Assembly: GCF_004570865.1 (NCBI RefSeq)
Contig: NZ_SPQS01000011.1
Location: 1-64,000 of the forward strand
DNA length: 64,000 nt
Reading direction: 5' to 3'
Origin: Bradyrhizobium frederickii
Lineage (GTDB): Bacteria > Pseudomonadota > Alphaproteobacteria > Rhizobiales > Xanthobacteraceae
Positions within the stretch are counted from its first letter, which is position 1, and every line of letters starts with the position of its first letter. This document shows, piece after piece, positions 42,172-50,363 of the stretch. The notes under the pieces are model-generated. The model saw only the letters and a list, made by a program, of their open reading frames with translations, did no database searches and was not told the DNA's origin. Made by a program: the position numbers and the translations under genes.

Positions 42172-44256
42172 GTGAGCTATTTCACATCTAGACGCGAACG
42201 CCGAAGGCTGCGCGCATGTGCGGCGGTCTTGGTGGGCGTCTTGGCGGCCTTGCTTGGGCTCGGCTCGGTGGCGTCATCAGAGCCGCTCCGCCGGAGCGGC
42301 TATGCGATCGGCGCGGACACCTGCGGCAACGGCGATCTCGCTTTCCCCAGGATCCAGATCGACATGAAGGCCGGATTTTGCGCCGGGCTCGTCGCCAGCG
42401 AAGAGGACCGCCTCAAGTTTCCGAGGTCGATCGTCCAGGTTCCGGACCGCGACCTGTTCGTGGTGGCAGACATGGGGGGCTGGGGCCACAGCGACGGACG
42501 GCTGCTGCTGCTCGATCCGCGCGCGCCGCAGGGCGGGCGGCTCAAGGAGCTTCTCGCGGGAATCGAATATCCCTTCGGCCTCGCGGTCGGTCCGGACAAG
42601 AAGCTCTACGCCTCGACCGCCGAGACGATCTTCCGGTTCGATCCGCTCGCCGACAATCCGCGCGGCACGGTCGAAACCATCATCCGTCACATGCCCGGCC
42701 GCCGGATCAAACTGCCCGACGGCACCAGGCTCGAGGAAAGTGCGCATCCGCTCAAGCAGTTCGTCTTCGACAGGAACGGGCGGCTGTTCGTCAATGTCGG
42801 CTCGCACAGCGACGACTGCATCACGCCGGCTCCGATCACGAAGCCCTGCGCGGCGGCCGAGGGCACTGCCGCCATGGCCTCGATCTGGCTGTTCGCGCCG
42901 CCCGCAAGCGGCGTCTTCCCGGCGCTGAATCCGGGCGATCCCGATCCGCCGCACACCGTCTATGCGCGCGGCCTGCGCAACTCGATGGCGCTGGCGCTGC
43001 ATCCGAATTTCCCTGATGCTGGCTACGCCTTCCTGCAGGGCGAGAACAGCCGCGACCTGCCCGATATCTTCAAGCCGAACGAGGAGATCAACGCGATTCT
43101 AGAAGGCGGGCACTATGGCTGGCCCTATTGCTACGACCTCTCGACGCCGAGTCCCGAATTCAGAAGCGTGCTGCAATCCGGGGCCTACAAATCCTTTTGC
43201 ACGGCAGGCGCGGTCTACAAGCCGCCGTTCACGCTGCTGCCGCCGCACGGTGCGCCGCTCGCGATGCTGTATTATCACGGCGCCAAGTTTCCGGAGCTGG
43301 AGGGCAAGCTGCTGGTCGGCTTGCACGGCTATCGCCCGACCGGCAGCCGCCTGCTCGTCTACGACGTCGACGACCACGGTTTCCCCAAGCCAAGCCCGGC
43401 CCCGGTGCGCTATCACGTCAGTTGTGCGGCCGAGCCGACGCGCAGCTTTCAGACCGAGGCCGGCGAAGCGGCCGCCGCGCCGTTCGACGAGCTGATCGCG
43501 GGCTGGCACCGCGTCAACGGCGCGCGGCCGCAAGGCGCGCCGGTCGGCATGACGGTCGCGGAGGATGGCGCGGTCTGGCTGGTCGAGGACAAGAACCGGA
43601 CCGTGATCCGCATCGACCGTGCCGCGGGCGATCCGCCGCCACCGCTGCCGTGCGACACGCGCAGCGAGGCGATGATCGATCAGCTTGCGGCCTTCGTCGC
43701 CCGGGACGCGCAGAACAACGTCCGGCTGACCACGCTGCGCAAAGGCCTCGTCGAGCGGCACTGCGTCGGCTGTCATTCGGATTTCGGCCTGAAGCCGGGT
43801 CAATCGGAGGCAGAGAAGGACCGCGCGGTGCTCCGCTTCATGCTCGCGCAGGACGGCTGGATCTATCCGGGCGATCCCTCTTCCGGCAGGCTGCGCACGC
43901 GCCTGCGCGGCATCGGCGCGGAGAAGCTGATGCCGCCGGGCGGCGAGAGCCTGCCGAAGACCGAACCCGGTTATGCACGCCTGCTCGACACCATGGACCT
44001 GCTTGTTGCGAAAATGGTTCCGGGCACACGGATGCGGATCAAGCCCGGCCCACCGCAGCGCAAGTTCTTTGGCAAAACCGGCAAGGAATGCGGCGAAATA
44101 CCGGCCGGGAAGGTCGTTGTCGTGACACAAAGCAGCGCTGTAGACAAACCCGGCTTCAGTCGATTCTTCCGGCCGGCCGATCCCTACCTGAACGGCGAGT
44201 GCACCGACGGCGATGGCTATTACATCCGGCAGGAATTTCTGGTGCCTGTGCAGTAG
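42172..44256 (+). CDS. Exported PQQ-type sugar/sorbosone dehydrogenase-like protein with C-terminal haem motif
   Basis: This 694-residue protein starts at GTG 42172 (GGGAGG five bases upstream) with a basic N-terminus and signal helix. Residues about 60-500 form a soluble-glucose/sorbosone-dehydrogenase-like beta propeller, with Asn-Val-Gly-Ser-His-Ser-Asp-Asp, Val-Tyr-Ala-Arg-Gly-Leu-Arg-Asn-Ser-Met, and Gly-Gly-His-Tyr-Gly-Trp-Pro-Tyr-Cys. At about residue 535 a Cys-Val-Gly-Cys-His motif suggests covalent haem c. The C-terminal Met-Pro-Pro-Gly-Gly-Glu could supply the Met ligand. It may oxidise an aldose in the periplasm and pass electrons to the haem. The 3' end overlaps the next gene by 44 bases. 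Confidence 0.82.
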   Translation: MSYFTSRRERRRLRACAAVLVGVLAALLGLGSVASSEPLRRSGYAIGADTCGNGDLAFPRIQIDMKAGFCAGLVASEEDRLKFPRSIVQVPDRDLFVVADMGGWGHSDGRLLLLDPRAPQGGRLKELLAGIEYPFGLAVGPDKKLYASTAETIFRFDPLADNPRGTVETIIRHMPGRRIKLPDGTRLEESAHPLKQFVFDRNGRLFVNVGSHSDDCITPAPITKPCAAAEGTAAMASIWLFAPPASGVFPALNPGDPDPPHTVYARGLRNSMALALHPNFPDAGYAFLQGENSRDLPDIFKPNEEINAILEGGHYGWPYCYDLSTPSPEFRSVLQSGAYKSFCTAGAVYKPPFTLLPPHGAPLAMLYYHGAKFPELEGKLLVGLHGYRPTGSRLLVYDVDDHGFPKPSPAPVRYHVSCAAEPTRSFQTEAGEAAAAPFDELIAGWHRVNGARPQGAPVGMTVAEDGAVWLVEDKNRTVIRIDRAAGDPPPPLPCDTRSEAMIDQLAAFVARDAQNNVRLTTLRKGLVERHCVGCHSDFGLKPGQSEAEKDRAVLRFMLAQDGWIYPGDPSSGRLRTRLRGIGAEKLMPPGGESLPKTEPGYARLLDTMDLLVAKMVPGTRMRIKPGPPQRKFFGKTGKECGEIPAGKVVVVTQSSAVDKPGFSRFFRPADPYLNGECTDGDGYYIRQEFLVPVQ

Positions 44257-45154
44257 CGTCCTCGTCGTCGTTGCGACGGCTTCCGCGCAAGCGGAGACGA
44301 AGCTGTTCGAAAGCGCGCAGGTGACGCCCGCCGGCGAATACACCTTCGGCATCGAGGGCCCTGCAGCGGACCTCGACGGCAATCTGTTCGTGGTCAATCT
44401 CGGCAAGCCCGGCACCATCGGCAGGCTGCCTGCCGGCGGTGCGGCGTCGCAGCCGTTCACGGCACTGCCCGAGGGCAGCGTCGGCAACGCCATCCGCTTC
44501 GATCGCAGCGGCACCATGTTCATCGCCGACTACAAGAAGCACAACATATTTGCGATCCCGAAGGGGACGACCGAGCCCGCCATCTGGTTTCACTCCGACG
44601 AGATGAACCAGCCCAACGACATCACGATCGCCCACGACGGCACGATCTATGCGAGCGATCCGAACTGGAAGGGCAGGGAAGGCCACATCTGGCGGATTGC
44701 GAAGGCCGCCGACGGCACGGTGCGGGGACAGGTGATGGCGTCACCGCGCGCGATGGGCACCACCAACGGCATCGATCTCAGCCCTGACGGCAAGACGCTC
44801 TATGTCGGCGAATCCAGCAACGGTCAGATCTGGTCCTATGCCATCAACGGCACCGAGCTGACGGCGGCAAAGCTGGTCAAGACATTCCAGCCCGACACCG
44901 TCGATGGCTTGCGCACCGACGTTTCCGGCCGTCTCTATGTCGCGCGCATCCTCAAGGGCACCGTCGCGCTGATGAAGCCCAATGGCGCGGTCGAGCGCGA
45001 GATCGCGCTCAAGGCCAAGGAGCCGACCAACCTCGCCTTCGGCGGCAGCGACGGCAAGACCGTCTTCGTCACCCAGCGTCAGGGCGGCTTCATCGAGTCC
45101 TTCCGCACCGACCAGCAGGGCCGCGAGCACTGCCTCCAGCGCGGGCGCTGCTGA
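44213..45154 (+). CDS. Exported SMP-30/gluconolactonase-like beta-propeller protein
   Basis: This 313-residue protein has a signal peptide (about 1-27, ending Ala-Ser-Ala-Gln-Ala) and an SMP-30/LRE-type propeller: Gly-Ile-Glu-Gly-Pro-Ala-Ala-Asp-Leu-Asp-Gly-Asn-Leu, Asn-Gln-Pro-Asn-Asp-Ile-Thr-Ile, and Gly-Thr-Thr-Asn-Gly-Ile-Asp-Leu-Ser-Pro-Asp. The Glu/Asn/Asp metal ligands of the family are plausible in these segments. It would hydrolyse a lactone in the periplasm. Because its start lies inside the dehydrogenase gene, the two are probably coupled: oxidation to a lactone, then ring opening. Confidence 0.85.
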   Translation: MAITSGRNFWCLCSSVLVVVATASAQAETKLFESAQVTPAGEYTFGIEGPAADLDGNLFVVNLGKPGTIGRLPAGGAASQPFTALPEGSVGNAIRFDRSGTMFIADYKKHNIFAIPKGTTEPAIWFHSDEMNQPNDITIAHDGTIYASDPNWKGREGHIWRIAKAADGTVRGQVMASPRAMGTTNGIDLSPDGKTLYVGESSNGQIWSYAINGTELTAAKLVKTFQPDTVDGLRTDVSGRLYVARILKGTVALMKPNGAVEREIALKAKEPTNLAFGGSDGKTVFVTQRQGGFIESFRTDQQGREHCLQRGRC

Positions 45155-45193
45155 GCCATGGCTTTGGGTTGAAACGGTTGCCGTGGGTGGTTC

Positions 45194-45337
45194 ACCTCTC
45201 CCGCTTGCGGGAGAGGTCGGCGCGTCCGGGCGATGCGAAGCATCGTCCCGCGCGCCGGGTGAGGGCTTTCTCCTTTTAGGGATTGCCCCATTGCGGATGC
45301 ACCCTCTCCCCAACCCTCTCCCGCAAGCGGGAGAGGG
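45194..45337. repeat. Dispersed repeat, family A copy 3
   Basis: It has ACCTCTCCCGCTTGCGGG at the start, the inner GATGCGAAGCATC palindrome and CCCGCAAGCGGGAGAGGG at the end. It is nearly identical to copy 1 at 5481-5625 and fills most of the 309-base gap between the lactonase and deacetylase genes. Confidence 0.92.
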
Positions 45338-45463
45338 AGCGCACCTCGCTCGTTGCAGCGATCAGCCTCACGCGACAGGTTGCGGCATTCTTCTTGCTTG
45401 CATCCTGCGGCCGCAGCGATCAAGACATCTGTGGCATCTTCAAAACGACCACGGAGTGTTTGA

Positions 45464-46489
45464 GTGAAAGCCGTCCATACCGAACTGCACCGCAGCCACG
45501 ATCCGCAATTCTTCCTGGTACGCGGCGTCGTCAAGCGCACCACCGAGCAGCCGGAGCGCGCCGACCGCCTGCTCAAAGGGTTGAAGGACGGCAAGCATCG
45601 ACTGGTCGAGCCGACCACGTTTGGGCAGGGGCCTCGCGCGCGCATTCACAGCCCGGAATATCTGTCGTTCCTGAGCGAAGCCTGGGACGCCTGGACCGCG
45701 CTCGGCGATTCCGGCCCGGAGATGATCGGCAACATCCATCCGGTGCGGCATGCCGCGACCTATCCGACCCACATCGTCGGCAAGCTCGGCTGGCACACCG
45801 CCGACACCGCGGCGCCGATCGGTCCGGGCACCTGGGCCGCGGCCTGTGCCGCAACCGACGTTGCGGTCACCGCCGCGCAGATGGTGATGGACGGCGAGGA
45901 TGCGGTCTATGCGCTGTGCCGCCCGCCCGGACACCACGCCTATCGCGACATGGCCGGCGGCTTCTGCTTCCTCAACAACAGCGCGATTGCCGCGGCGCAT
46001 CTGCGGCAGAAGCACGAGCGCGTCGTCATCCTCGACGTCGACGTCCATCACGGCAACGGCACGCAAGGCATTTTTTACGCGCGGCCGGACGTCTACACGG
46101 TGTCGATCCACGCCGACCCGATCGCGTATTATCCCTATGTGTGGGGCTATGCGCACGAGCGGGGCGAAGGTCCGGGCCTCGGCACCAATCTCAACATCCC
46201 GCTTCCGATCGGCACCGGCGATGACGGCTACATGCAGGCGATGGAGCTCGCACGCAAGGCGATCGAATCCTTTGCCCCCGGCGCGCTCGTCATCGCGCTC
46301 GGTCTCGATGCCTCCGAACACGATCCGCTGAAGGGACTGTCCGTCACCACGCCCGGCTTCCGCCGCATCGGCCAGGCCATCGCCAGGATGGGCCTGCCGA
46401 CCGTGTTCGTCCAGGAGGGCGGTTATCTCTCGGATATTCTGGGCGCGAACCTGACCTCGGTGCTGGCCGGTTTCGAAGAGGCGAGGTGA
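45464..46489 (+). CDS. Histone deacetylase-family protein (acetylpolyamine amidohydrolase-like)
   Basis: This 341-residue protein is a zinc arginase/deacetylase-fold enzyme. Catalytic His pair Pro-Gly-His-His-Ala is near residue 155, zinc ligands are in Asp-Val-Asp-Val-His-His-Gly-Asn-Gly-Thr near residue 194 and Gly-Leu-Asp-Ala-Ser-Glu-His-Asp-Pro-Leu near residue 283. Bacterial members with this length and Arg-Pro-Pro-Gly-His-His act as acetylpolyamine amidohydrolases or on small acetylated amines. A polyamine substrate would fit the PuuB-like operon 7 kb upstream, but no direct link is seen. Confidence 0.93.
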   Translation: MKAVHTELHRSHDPQFFLVRGVVKRTTEQPERADRLLKGLKDGKHRLVEPTTFGQGPRARIHSPEYLSFLSEAWDAWTALGDSGPEMIGNIHPVRHAATYPTHIVGKLGWHTADTAAPIGPGTWAAACAATDVAVTAAQMVMDGEDAVYALCRPPGHHAYRDMAGGFCFLNNSAIAAAHLRQKHERVVILDVDVHHGNGTQGIFYARPDVYTVSIHADPIAYYPYVWGYAHERGEGPGLGTNLNIPLPIGTGDDGYMQAMELARKAIESFAPGALVIALGLDASEHDPLKGLSVTTPGFRRIGQAIARMGLPTVFVQEGGYLSDILGANLTSVLAGFEEAR

Positions 46490-46512
46490 GTCTCTTCGCC
46501 TCGTCGGGTCGG

Positions 46513-46599
46513 TCGTCATGCCCGGGCTTGTCCCGGGCATCCACGTTCTTCGAGCGTGCGGCGATGCGTGGATGGCCGGGACAAGCCCGGCCATGACGG
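46513..46599. repeat. Dispersed palindromic repeat, family C copy 2
   Basis: It runs from CGTCATGCCCGGGCTTGTCC through CATCCACGTTCTTCGAG to GACAAGCCCGGCCATGACG and is an inverted relative of the copy at 41428-41512. It lies between the convergent deacetylase and phosphopantetheinyl transferase genes. Confidence 0.88.
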
Positions 46600-46654
46600 C
46601 GGAGAGAGCACCGCTCGCCGTCGTTTGGGGGCAGACGCACAACCGCGGAAGGCG

Positions 46655-47386
46655 TCATTCAGCCGCTTGCTGCAGCGGCCAGGCATTGCGGCTGATGGGG
46701 AGGCCGCCGTTCGCGCCGGAGCCGTCGGCGATCGCGAGGCGATGCGAAGGCGACGGCGAGCTCAGCGAGAAGTGCCAGCCGTCGGGATCGTCGGCGATAT
46801 CGGGCTTGAAGCTGATCTCGATCGCCTCGCGCGACACCTGCATCGCGAAGGCGTCGAGCGGCAGATTGAGCCCAAAGCCCCTGGCCTTCAGATAGGCCTC
46901 CTTGAGCGTCCAATAGTCGAAGAAGCGCTCGATCGCGGCGGGCTCGGGCAATCCGCGCAGCGTTTCGACCTCCTCCGGCGCAAAGAAGCGAAGCGCGGTG
47001 GACAGCGGCGCCACGCGTCGCGACACGGTTTCGACGTCGACGCCGACGGTCTCATGCCGCGACACGACGCAGGCGACGCAGCCGTCGGCGTGAGACAGGC
47101 TGAAATGCAGCGCGGTCGAGGTCGCGGGCGCTGCGACAAACGGCCGCCCGTAACGGCCGGCCCCGAACGACCAGTCGGACGGCGCGACGTTGGTGGCGAC
47201 CTGCGACAGCGCCAGGCGCAGCATGGCGTGCGCGAAAATATATTGCCGTCGATGCCGCTCGAACATGAAGCGATCGGCCCGGATCCGCTCGTCGACCGAG
47301 AGCAGCCGTCGGCACGTCTCGACCGCGCCCGGCGCGTCAATGGACTCGATCAGTCCGACAAAGAGTTCAATTCTGTCGTCCGCCAT
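46655..47386 (-). CDS. 4'-phosphopantetheinyl transferase, Sfp type
   Basis: This 243-residue enzyme attaches the phosphopantetheine arm of CoA to carrier-protein serines. The magnesium-binding Gly-Val-Asp-Val-Glu-Thr is near residue 115 and Phe-Asp-Tyr-Trp-Thr-Leu-Lys-Glu-Ala-Tyr-Leu-Lys-Ala near residue 162; the N-terminal half has Arg-Arg-Gln-Tyr-Ile-Phe-Ala-His. I placed the start at the ATG at 47386. No polyketide or non-ribosomal peptide genes are next to it, so its carrier protein is elsewhere. Confidence 0.93.
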   Translation of the reverse strand: MADDRIELFVGLIESIDAPGAVETCRRLLSVDERIRADRFMFERHRRQYIFAHAMLRLALSQVATNVAPSDWSFGAGRYGRPFVAAPATSTALHFSLSHADGCVACVVSRHETVGVDVETVSRRVAPLSTALRFFAPEEVETLRGLPEPAAIERFFDYWTLKEAYLKARGFGLNLPLDAFAMQVSREAIEISFKPDIADDPDGWHFSLSSPSPSHRLAIADGSGANGGLPISRNAWPLQQAAE

Positions 47387-47975
47387 CAATTGGGCCTTTT
47401 GCGTCAGGCAGCGGGCAAATTCCCCGTCCCGACGGAAGAAACAACTGAGCAAGAATCAACCACGCAGCCGCCTGTAGCGGTCCACCCGGGCGAATTCTTG
47501 TCGATTTGCAGGCCGGTTTACAGGCGCAAGCTTGTGCGAGACCCCAACTCGACGCGCGAGCAGCCCCTCCGAAAAGTGAAGCCTGAAGATTCTCAGGGCG
47601 TCCCGGCCGACGAATTCTACTTCTTCTCGGTGCCCGGCAACTTCGGGCGACCTTTGCGGTACCTGTCGCTCAAGAGGTACCCCCGGCAAATCTGCTGAAG
47701 CCCATAACAATCCCCCGTCGAAATAAATCGTCCAAATCAAAACTCAGGGACATCTTGCGCGGCGACGTCAAATAATCAAGCCGCAACTTGATCATTCACA
47801 GCTTTGGCGGGTGAACCCGTGGTCATCCGTGTTGTGCGGCTCGGGCCGCCCTGCGAGCGAGGGCTGCCGTCGATGGCTAACGAGTCGTTTCATTTTACCT
47901 TGATTCCGTTTGTGAGTTTCCCCCGTCTCCCGGTGCGGCTATGAGTGCGGCCTGATGGCCATTTGAGCGCGCTCC
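47387..47975. other. 589-base gap without a supported gene
   Basis: Open frames here are short or lack recognisable composition. The part next to 47386 must hold the phosphopantetheinyl transferase promoter, and the right part the promoter of the DUF6492 gene. AT content rises at about 47730-47800, where promoters would be expected. I see no hairpin or repeat that stands out. Confidence 0.5.
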
Positions 47976-48926
47976 ATGCATTCCGTTGCCCTGCTGACTG
48001 CCAGCTACGCCAAGGATATCGAGCGCTTTTCGCTGCTCAGCGAGAGCATCGACACCTGGCTGACGGGGTACACGCGGCATTATGTTCTCGTTAACGATGA
48101 GGACGTGCCGCTGTTCGCGCGCTTCGCGTCCGACAAGCGGGTCATCGTTCCGGCCTCGCGGTACCTGCCGAAATGGCTGTTCGCACTACCGCCGGCGCTT
48201 CAGTTCATCAGCAAGCGGCGCGTCTGGCTGTCGCTGCTGTCGTCGCCGGTGCACGGCTGGCACATCCAGCAGATCCTGAAGATCGCCGGCGTTCTCAACG
48301 CGCCCGAGCAGCGCGTCTGCATCCTGGACTCGGACAATCTGTTCTTCCGCGAATTCGACGTTGGCCAATATGCCGGCGCCGAGAAGACGCCGCTGTTCGT
48401 CACGCCGAAGGACATCGGTGCCGACCACCCGCTGCATGGGCTGTGGCTGCGTACCGTCGATCAGCTTCTCGGCATCAAGGGCCGCTCCTTCCCCGCCGAC
48501 GATTATGTCGGCAACGCGCTGGTCTGGGACAAGGACACCGCGCGCGACATGACCGCCGCCATCAAATCGGCGACGGGGCTGAACTGGGTGCTGGCGCTGT
48601 GCCGGAAGAAGAAGTTCTCGGAATATCTCATGTACGGCCATTTCGTCGCGAACTCGCCCGCGCATCTGGCCACCCACCGGGTCACCGAAGCCAGCATCGC
48701 GGTCTCGCATTGGGACGACACGCCGCTCGACCGTCCCGCCATCGAAGCGATGATGCGCGCCGCTTCGCCCGAGCAGGTCGCGCTCTGCATCCAGTCCTAT
48801 TCCTCGACCTCGATCGACGACATCCGCGACGTGTTCCGCCTCTCGTCGCGCGATCGCCGGGCTCCGAGCCTTGCGCCGGACCACATCGACGATGCGGCCG
48901 CTTTCGTCGTGCCGAAGGCGCGCTGA
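47976..48926 (+). CDS. DUF6492 family protein, glycosyltransferase-like
   Basis: This 316-residue protein has an N-terminal strand and loop (Val-Ala-Leu-Leu-Thr-Ala-Ser-Tyr-Ala-Lys-Asp) and a Ile-Leu-Asp-Ser-Asp-Asn-Leu-Phe-Phe segment near residue 117, a DxD-type motif as in nucleotide-sugar-dependent glycosyltransferases. This matches the DUF6492 group as I remember it. No signal or membrane helix is present. The nearby flippase suggests a role in surface polysaccharide synthesis, but they are not in one operon. Confidence 0.7.
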   Translation: MHSVALLTASYAKDIERFSLLSESIDTWLTGYTRHYVLVNDEDVPLFARFASDKRVIVPASRYLPKWLFALPPALQFISKRRVWLSLLSSPVHGWHIQQILKIAGVLNAPEQRVCILDSDNLFFREFDVGQYAGAEKTPLFVTPKDIGADHPLHGLWLRTVDQLLGIKGRSFPADDYVGNALVWDKDTARDMTAAIKSATGLNWVLALCRKKKFSEYLMYGHFVANSPAHLATHRVTEASIAVSHWDDTPLDRPAIEAMMRAASPEQVALCIQSYSSTSIDDIRDVFRLSSRDRRAPSLAPDHIDDAAAFVVPKAR

Positions 48927-48958
48927 GATCACGGCCGCCAAGCTGTTGGTCTCGGTTT

Positions 48959-48981
48959 ACCTCTCCCCGACGAGGAGAGGT
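48959..48981. repeat. Short family A hairpin between convergent genes
   Basis: ACCTCTCC (48959-48966) pairs with GGAGAGGT (48974-48981) around a seven-base loop. It has the terminal arms of family A without its interior and lies between the DUF6492 and xylanase stops, where it could act as a two-way terminator. Confidence 0.65.
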
Positions 48982-48986
48982 GATCC

Positions 48987-50153
48987 TCAGGCGTCCCTGG
49001 TAAACTTGCTGATCACGTCCAGGAACGGCTTCGGCTTGAACTCGCCGTCGAGCGGCAGCGGGCGATTCGGCTGCTTGTCGGCGCGGGCGAAGGTGCCGTT
49101 GATCCAGCTGTAGCGATCCGAAAGTCCCCAGGTCAGGATCGAGCGCACCGGGCCGCTGGTCGAGATCGCGGTGAGGAGATCGTCGACGCGCTTGGCGACG
49201 ATGGCGTCGCGCTGCGCAGGACTTCCCGCCAGCTTCTGGTCGTCGACGTCGAGCTCGGTGACGAGCACGTCCAGCCCCCACGAGCGCAGCTCGGTGACGA
49301 ATTCGGCGAGGCCATGGGTGTCGATCTCGAGCTCGGCATGCAGATGCGATTGCAAGCCCACCGCGTGCAGCGGCACGCCCCGGTCGAGTAGGTCCATGAT
49401 CAGGTTGCGATAGGCGGCGCGCTTGGCAATGAACGAGTCCTTCGCCGACTCGATGTCATATTCGTTGATCGCGAGCTTGACCAAGGGATCGGCCGCGGCG
49501 GCGGTGCGGAAGGCCAGCGGAATCCAGCCTTGACCCAGATGCTGCGTCCAGAACGTGTCGCGCCGGTCCTTCGGACTGCGGGGGTTGTCCGGGATCGGCT
49601 CGTTGACGACGTCCCACGACGTCAGCTTGTCCTTGTAGTAGGAGACCACGGTGCCGATGTGGTCGACATAGGCGCGCTCGACGCCGCGGGTATCCTTGAT
49701 CTGCTTGGTCCAGTCCGGAATGTCGTGATACCAGGCGAGCGCGTGACCGCGCATCGTCAGGTCGTTATCCCCAGCGAAATCCAGGATCGCGTCGGCGCGC
49801 TCGAAATTGAACGTGTGGGCGTTCGGCCGCAACATCGGCCATTTCAGCTCGAGCACCGGCACCACCTGCGTGCAATAGGTGCTGATGGCTTCGCCGAGCC
49901 TGGGATCGGCCTGCAGATCCCAGAGCGTGGCGGCCGCGCCAAAGCCGGGGCGGCGCTGCGCAAGCTTCGACGCCGGGGCCGCGGATGCCGTTGCGCCCGC
50001 CGCAAGGGTTGCGGCGCTGCCGAGGAGAAATTCGCGTCTGTGGAGCCTGGTCACGGCAGTCCTTTTCGAGCCAACACTGCCATCGTACCAAGTGGGGACT
50101 TGCGACGCCGGGGTTTTGCCTTGTTGGGTTAACCTCTGCCGTTTGCCGGTCAT
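48987..50153 (-). CDS. Endo-1,4-beta-xylanase, glycoside hydrolase family 10, Tat-exported
   Basis: This 388-residue protein has a twin-arginine-type signal (His-Arg-Arg-Glu-Phe-Leu-Leu-Gly) preceded by about 35 residues, then a GH10 barrel. The acid/base Glu is in Trp-Asp-Val-Val-Asn-Glu-Pro, the nucleophile in Val-Thr-Glu-Leu-Asp-Val, and Arg-Gly-His-Ala-Leu-Ala-Trp is the substrate-site motif. The ATG at 50153 has GAGGA five bases upstream. It should cleave xylan or a similar beta-1,4 polymer outside the cytoplasm. It is divergent from the flippase gene. Confidence 0.94.
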   Translation of the reverse strand: MTGKRQRLTQQGKTPASQVPTWYDGSVGSKRTAVTRLHRREFLLGSAATLAAGATASAAPASKLAQRRPGFGAAATLWDLQADPRLGEAISTYCTQVVPVLELKWPMLRPNAHTFNFERADAILDFAGDNDLTMRGHALAWYHDIPDWTKQIKDTRGVERAYVDHIGTVVSYYKDKLTSWDVVNEPIPDNPRSPKDRRDTFWTQHLGQGWIPLAFRTAAAADPLVKLAINEYDIESAKDSFIAKRAAYRNLIMDLLDRGVPLHAVGLQSHLHAELEIDTHGLAEFVTELRSWGLDVLVTELDVDDQKLAGSPAQRDAIVAKRVDDLLTAISTSGPVRSILTWGLSDRYSWINGTFARADKQPNRPLPLDGEFKPKPFLDVISKFTRDA

Positions 50154-50363
50154 GGTTTCCTCGCATGATCGCGCCTTGCCGTTCAAGGAAGGCCAAATTT
50201 AACGCTAACGCGCGAAAGCGGCTTCAAGGCTTCATTTGCCGCCCGATCTGCAGACTTATGTGACAATCTTGAGCGATGCTGCGGCGCAGTTCGTTCGCCC
50301 CGCCAAGGTCCCATTGATTAACGGCCGTCACATTCGCAAGAAAGCTGCCGGTCCCGTGCTCAC

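Noticed and set aside
47456..47740. 94-codon minus frame upstream of the phosphopantetheinyl transferase gene
   Set aside because: No conserved motif and no ribosome-binding site; composition fits non-coding DNA.
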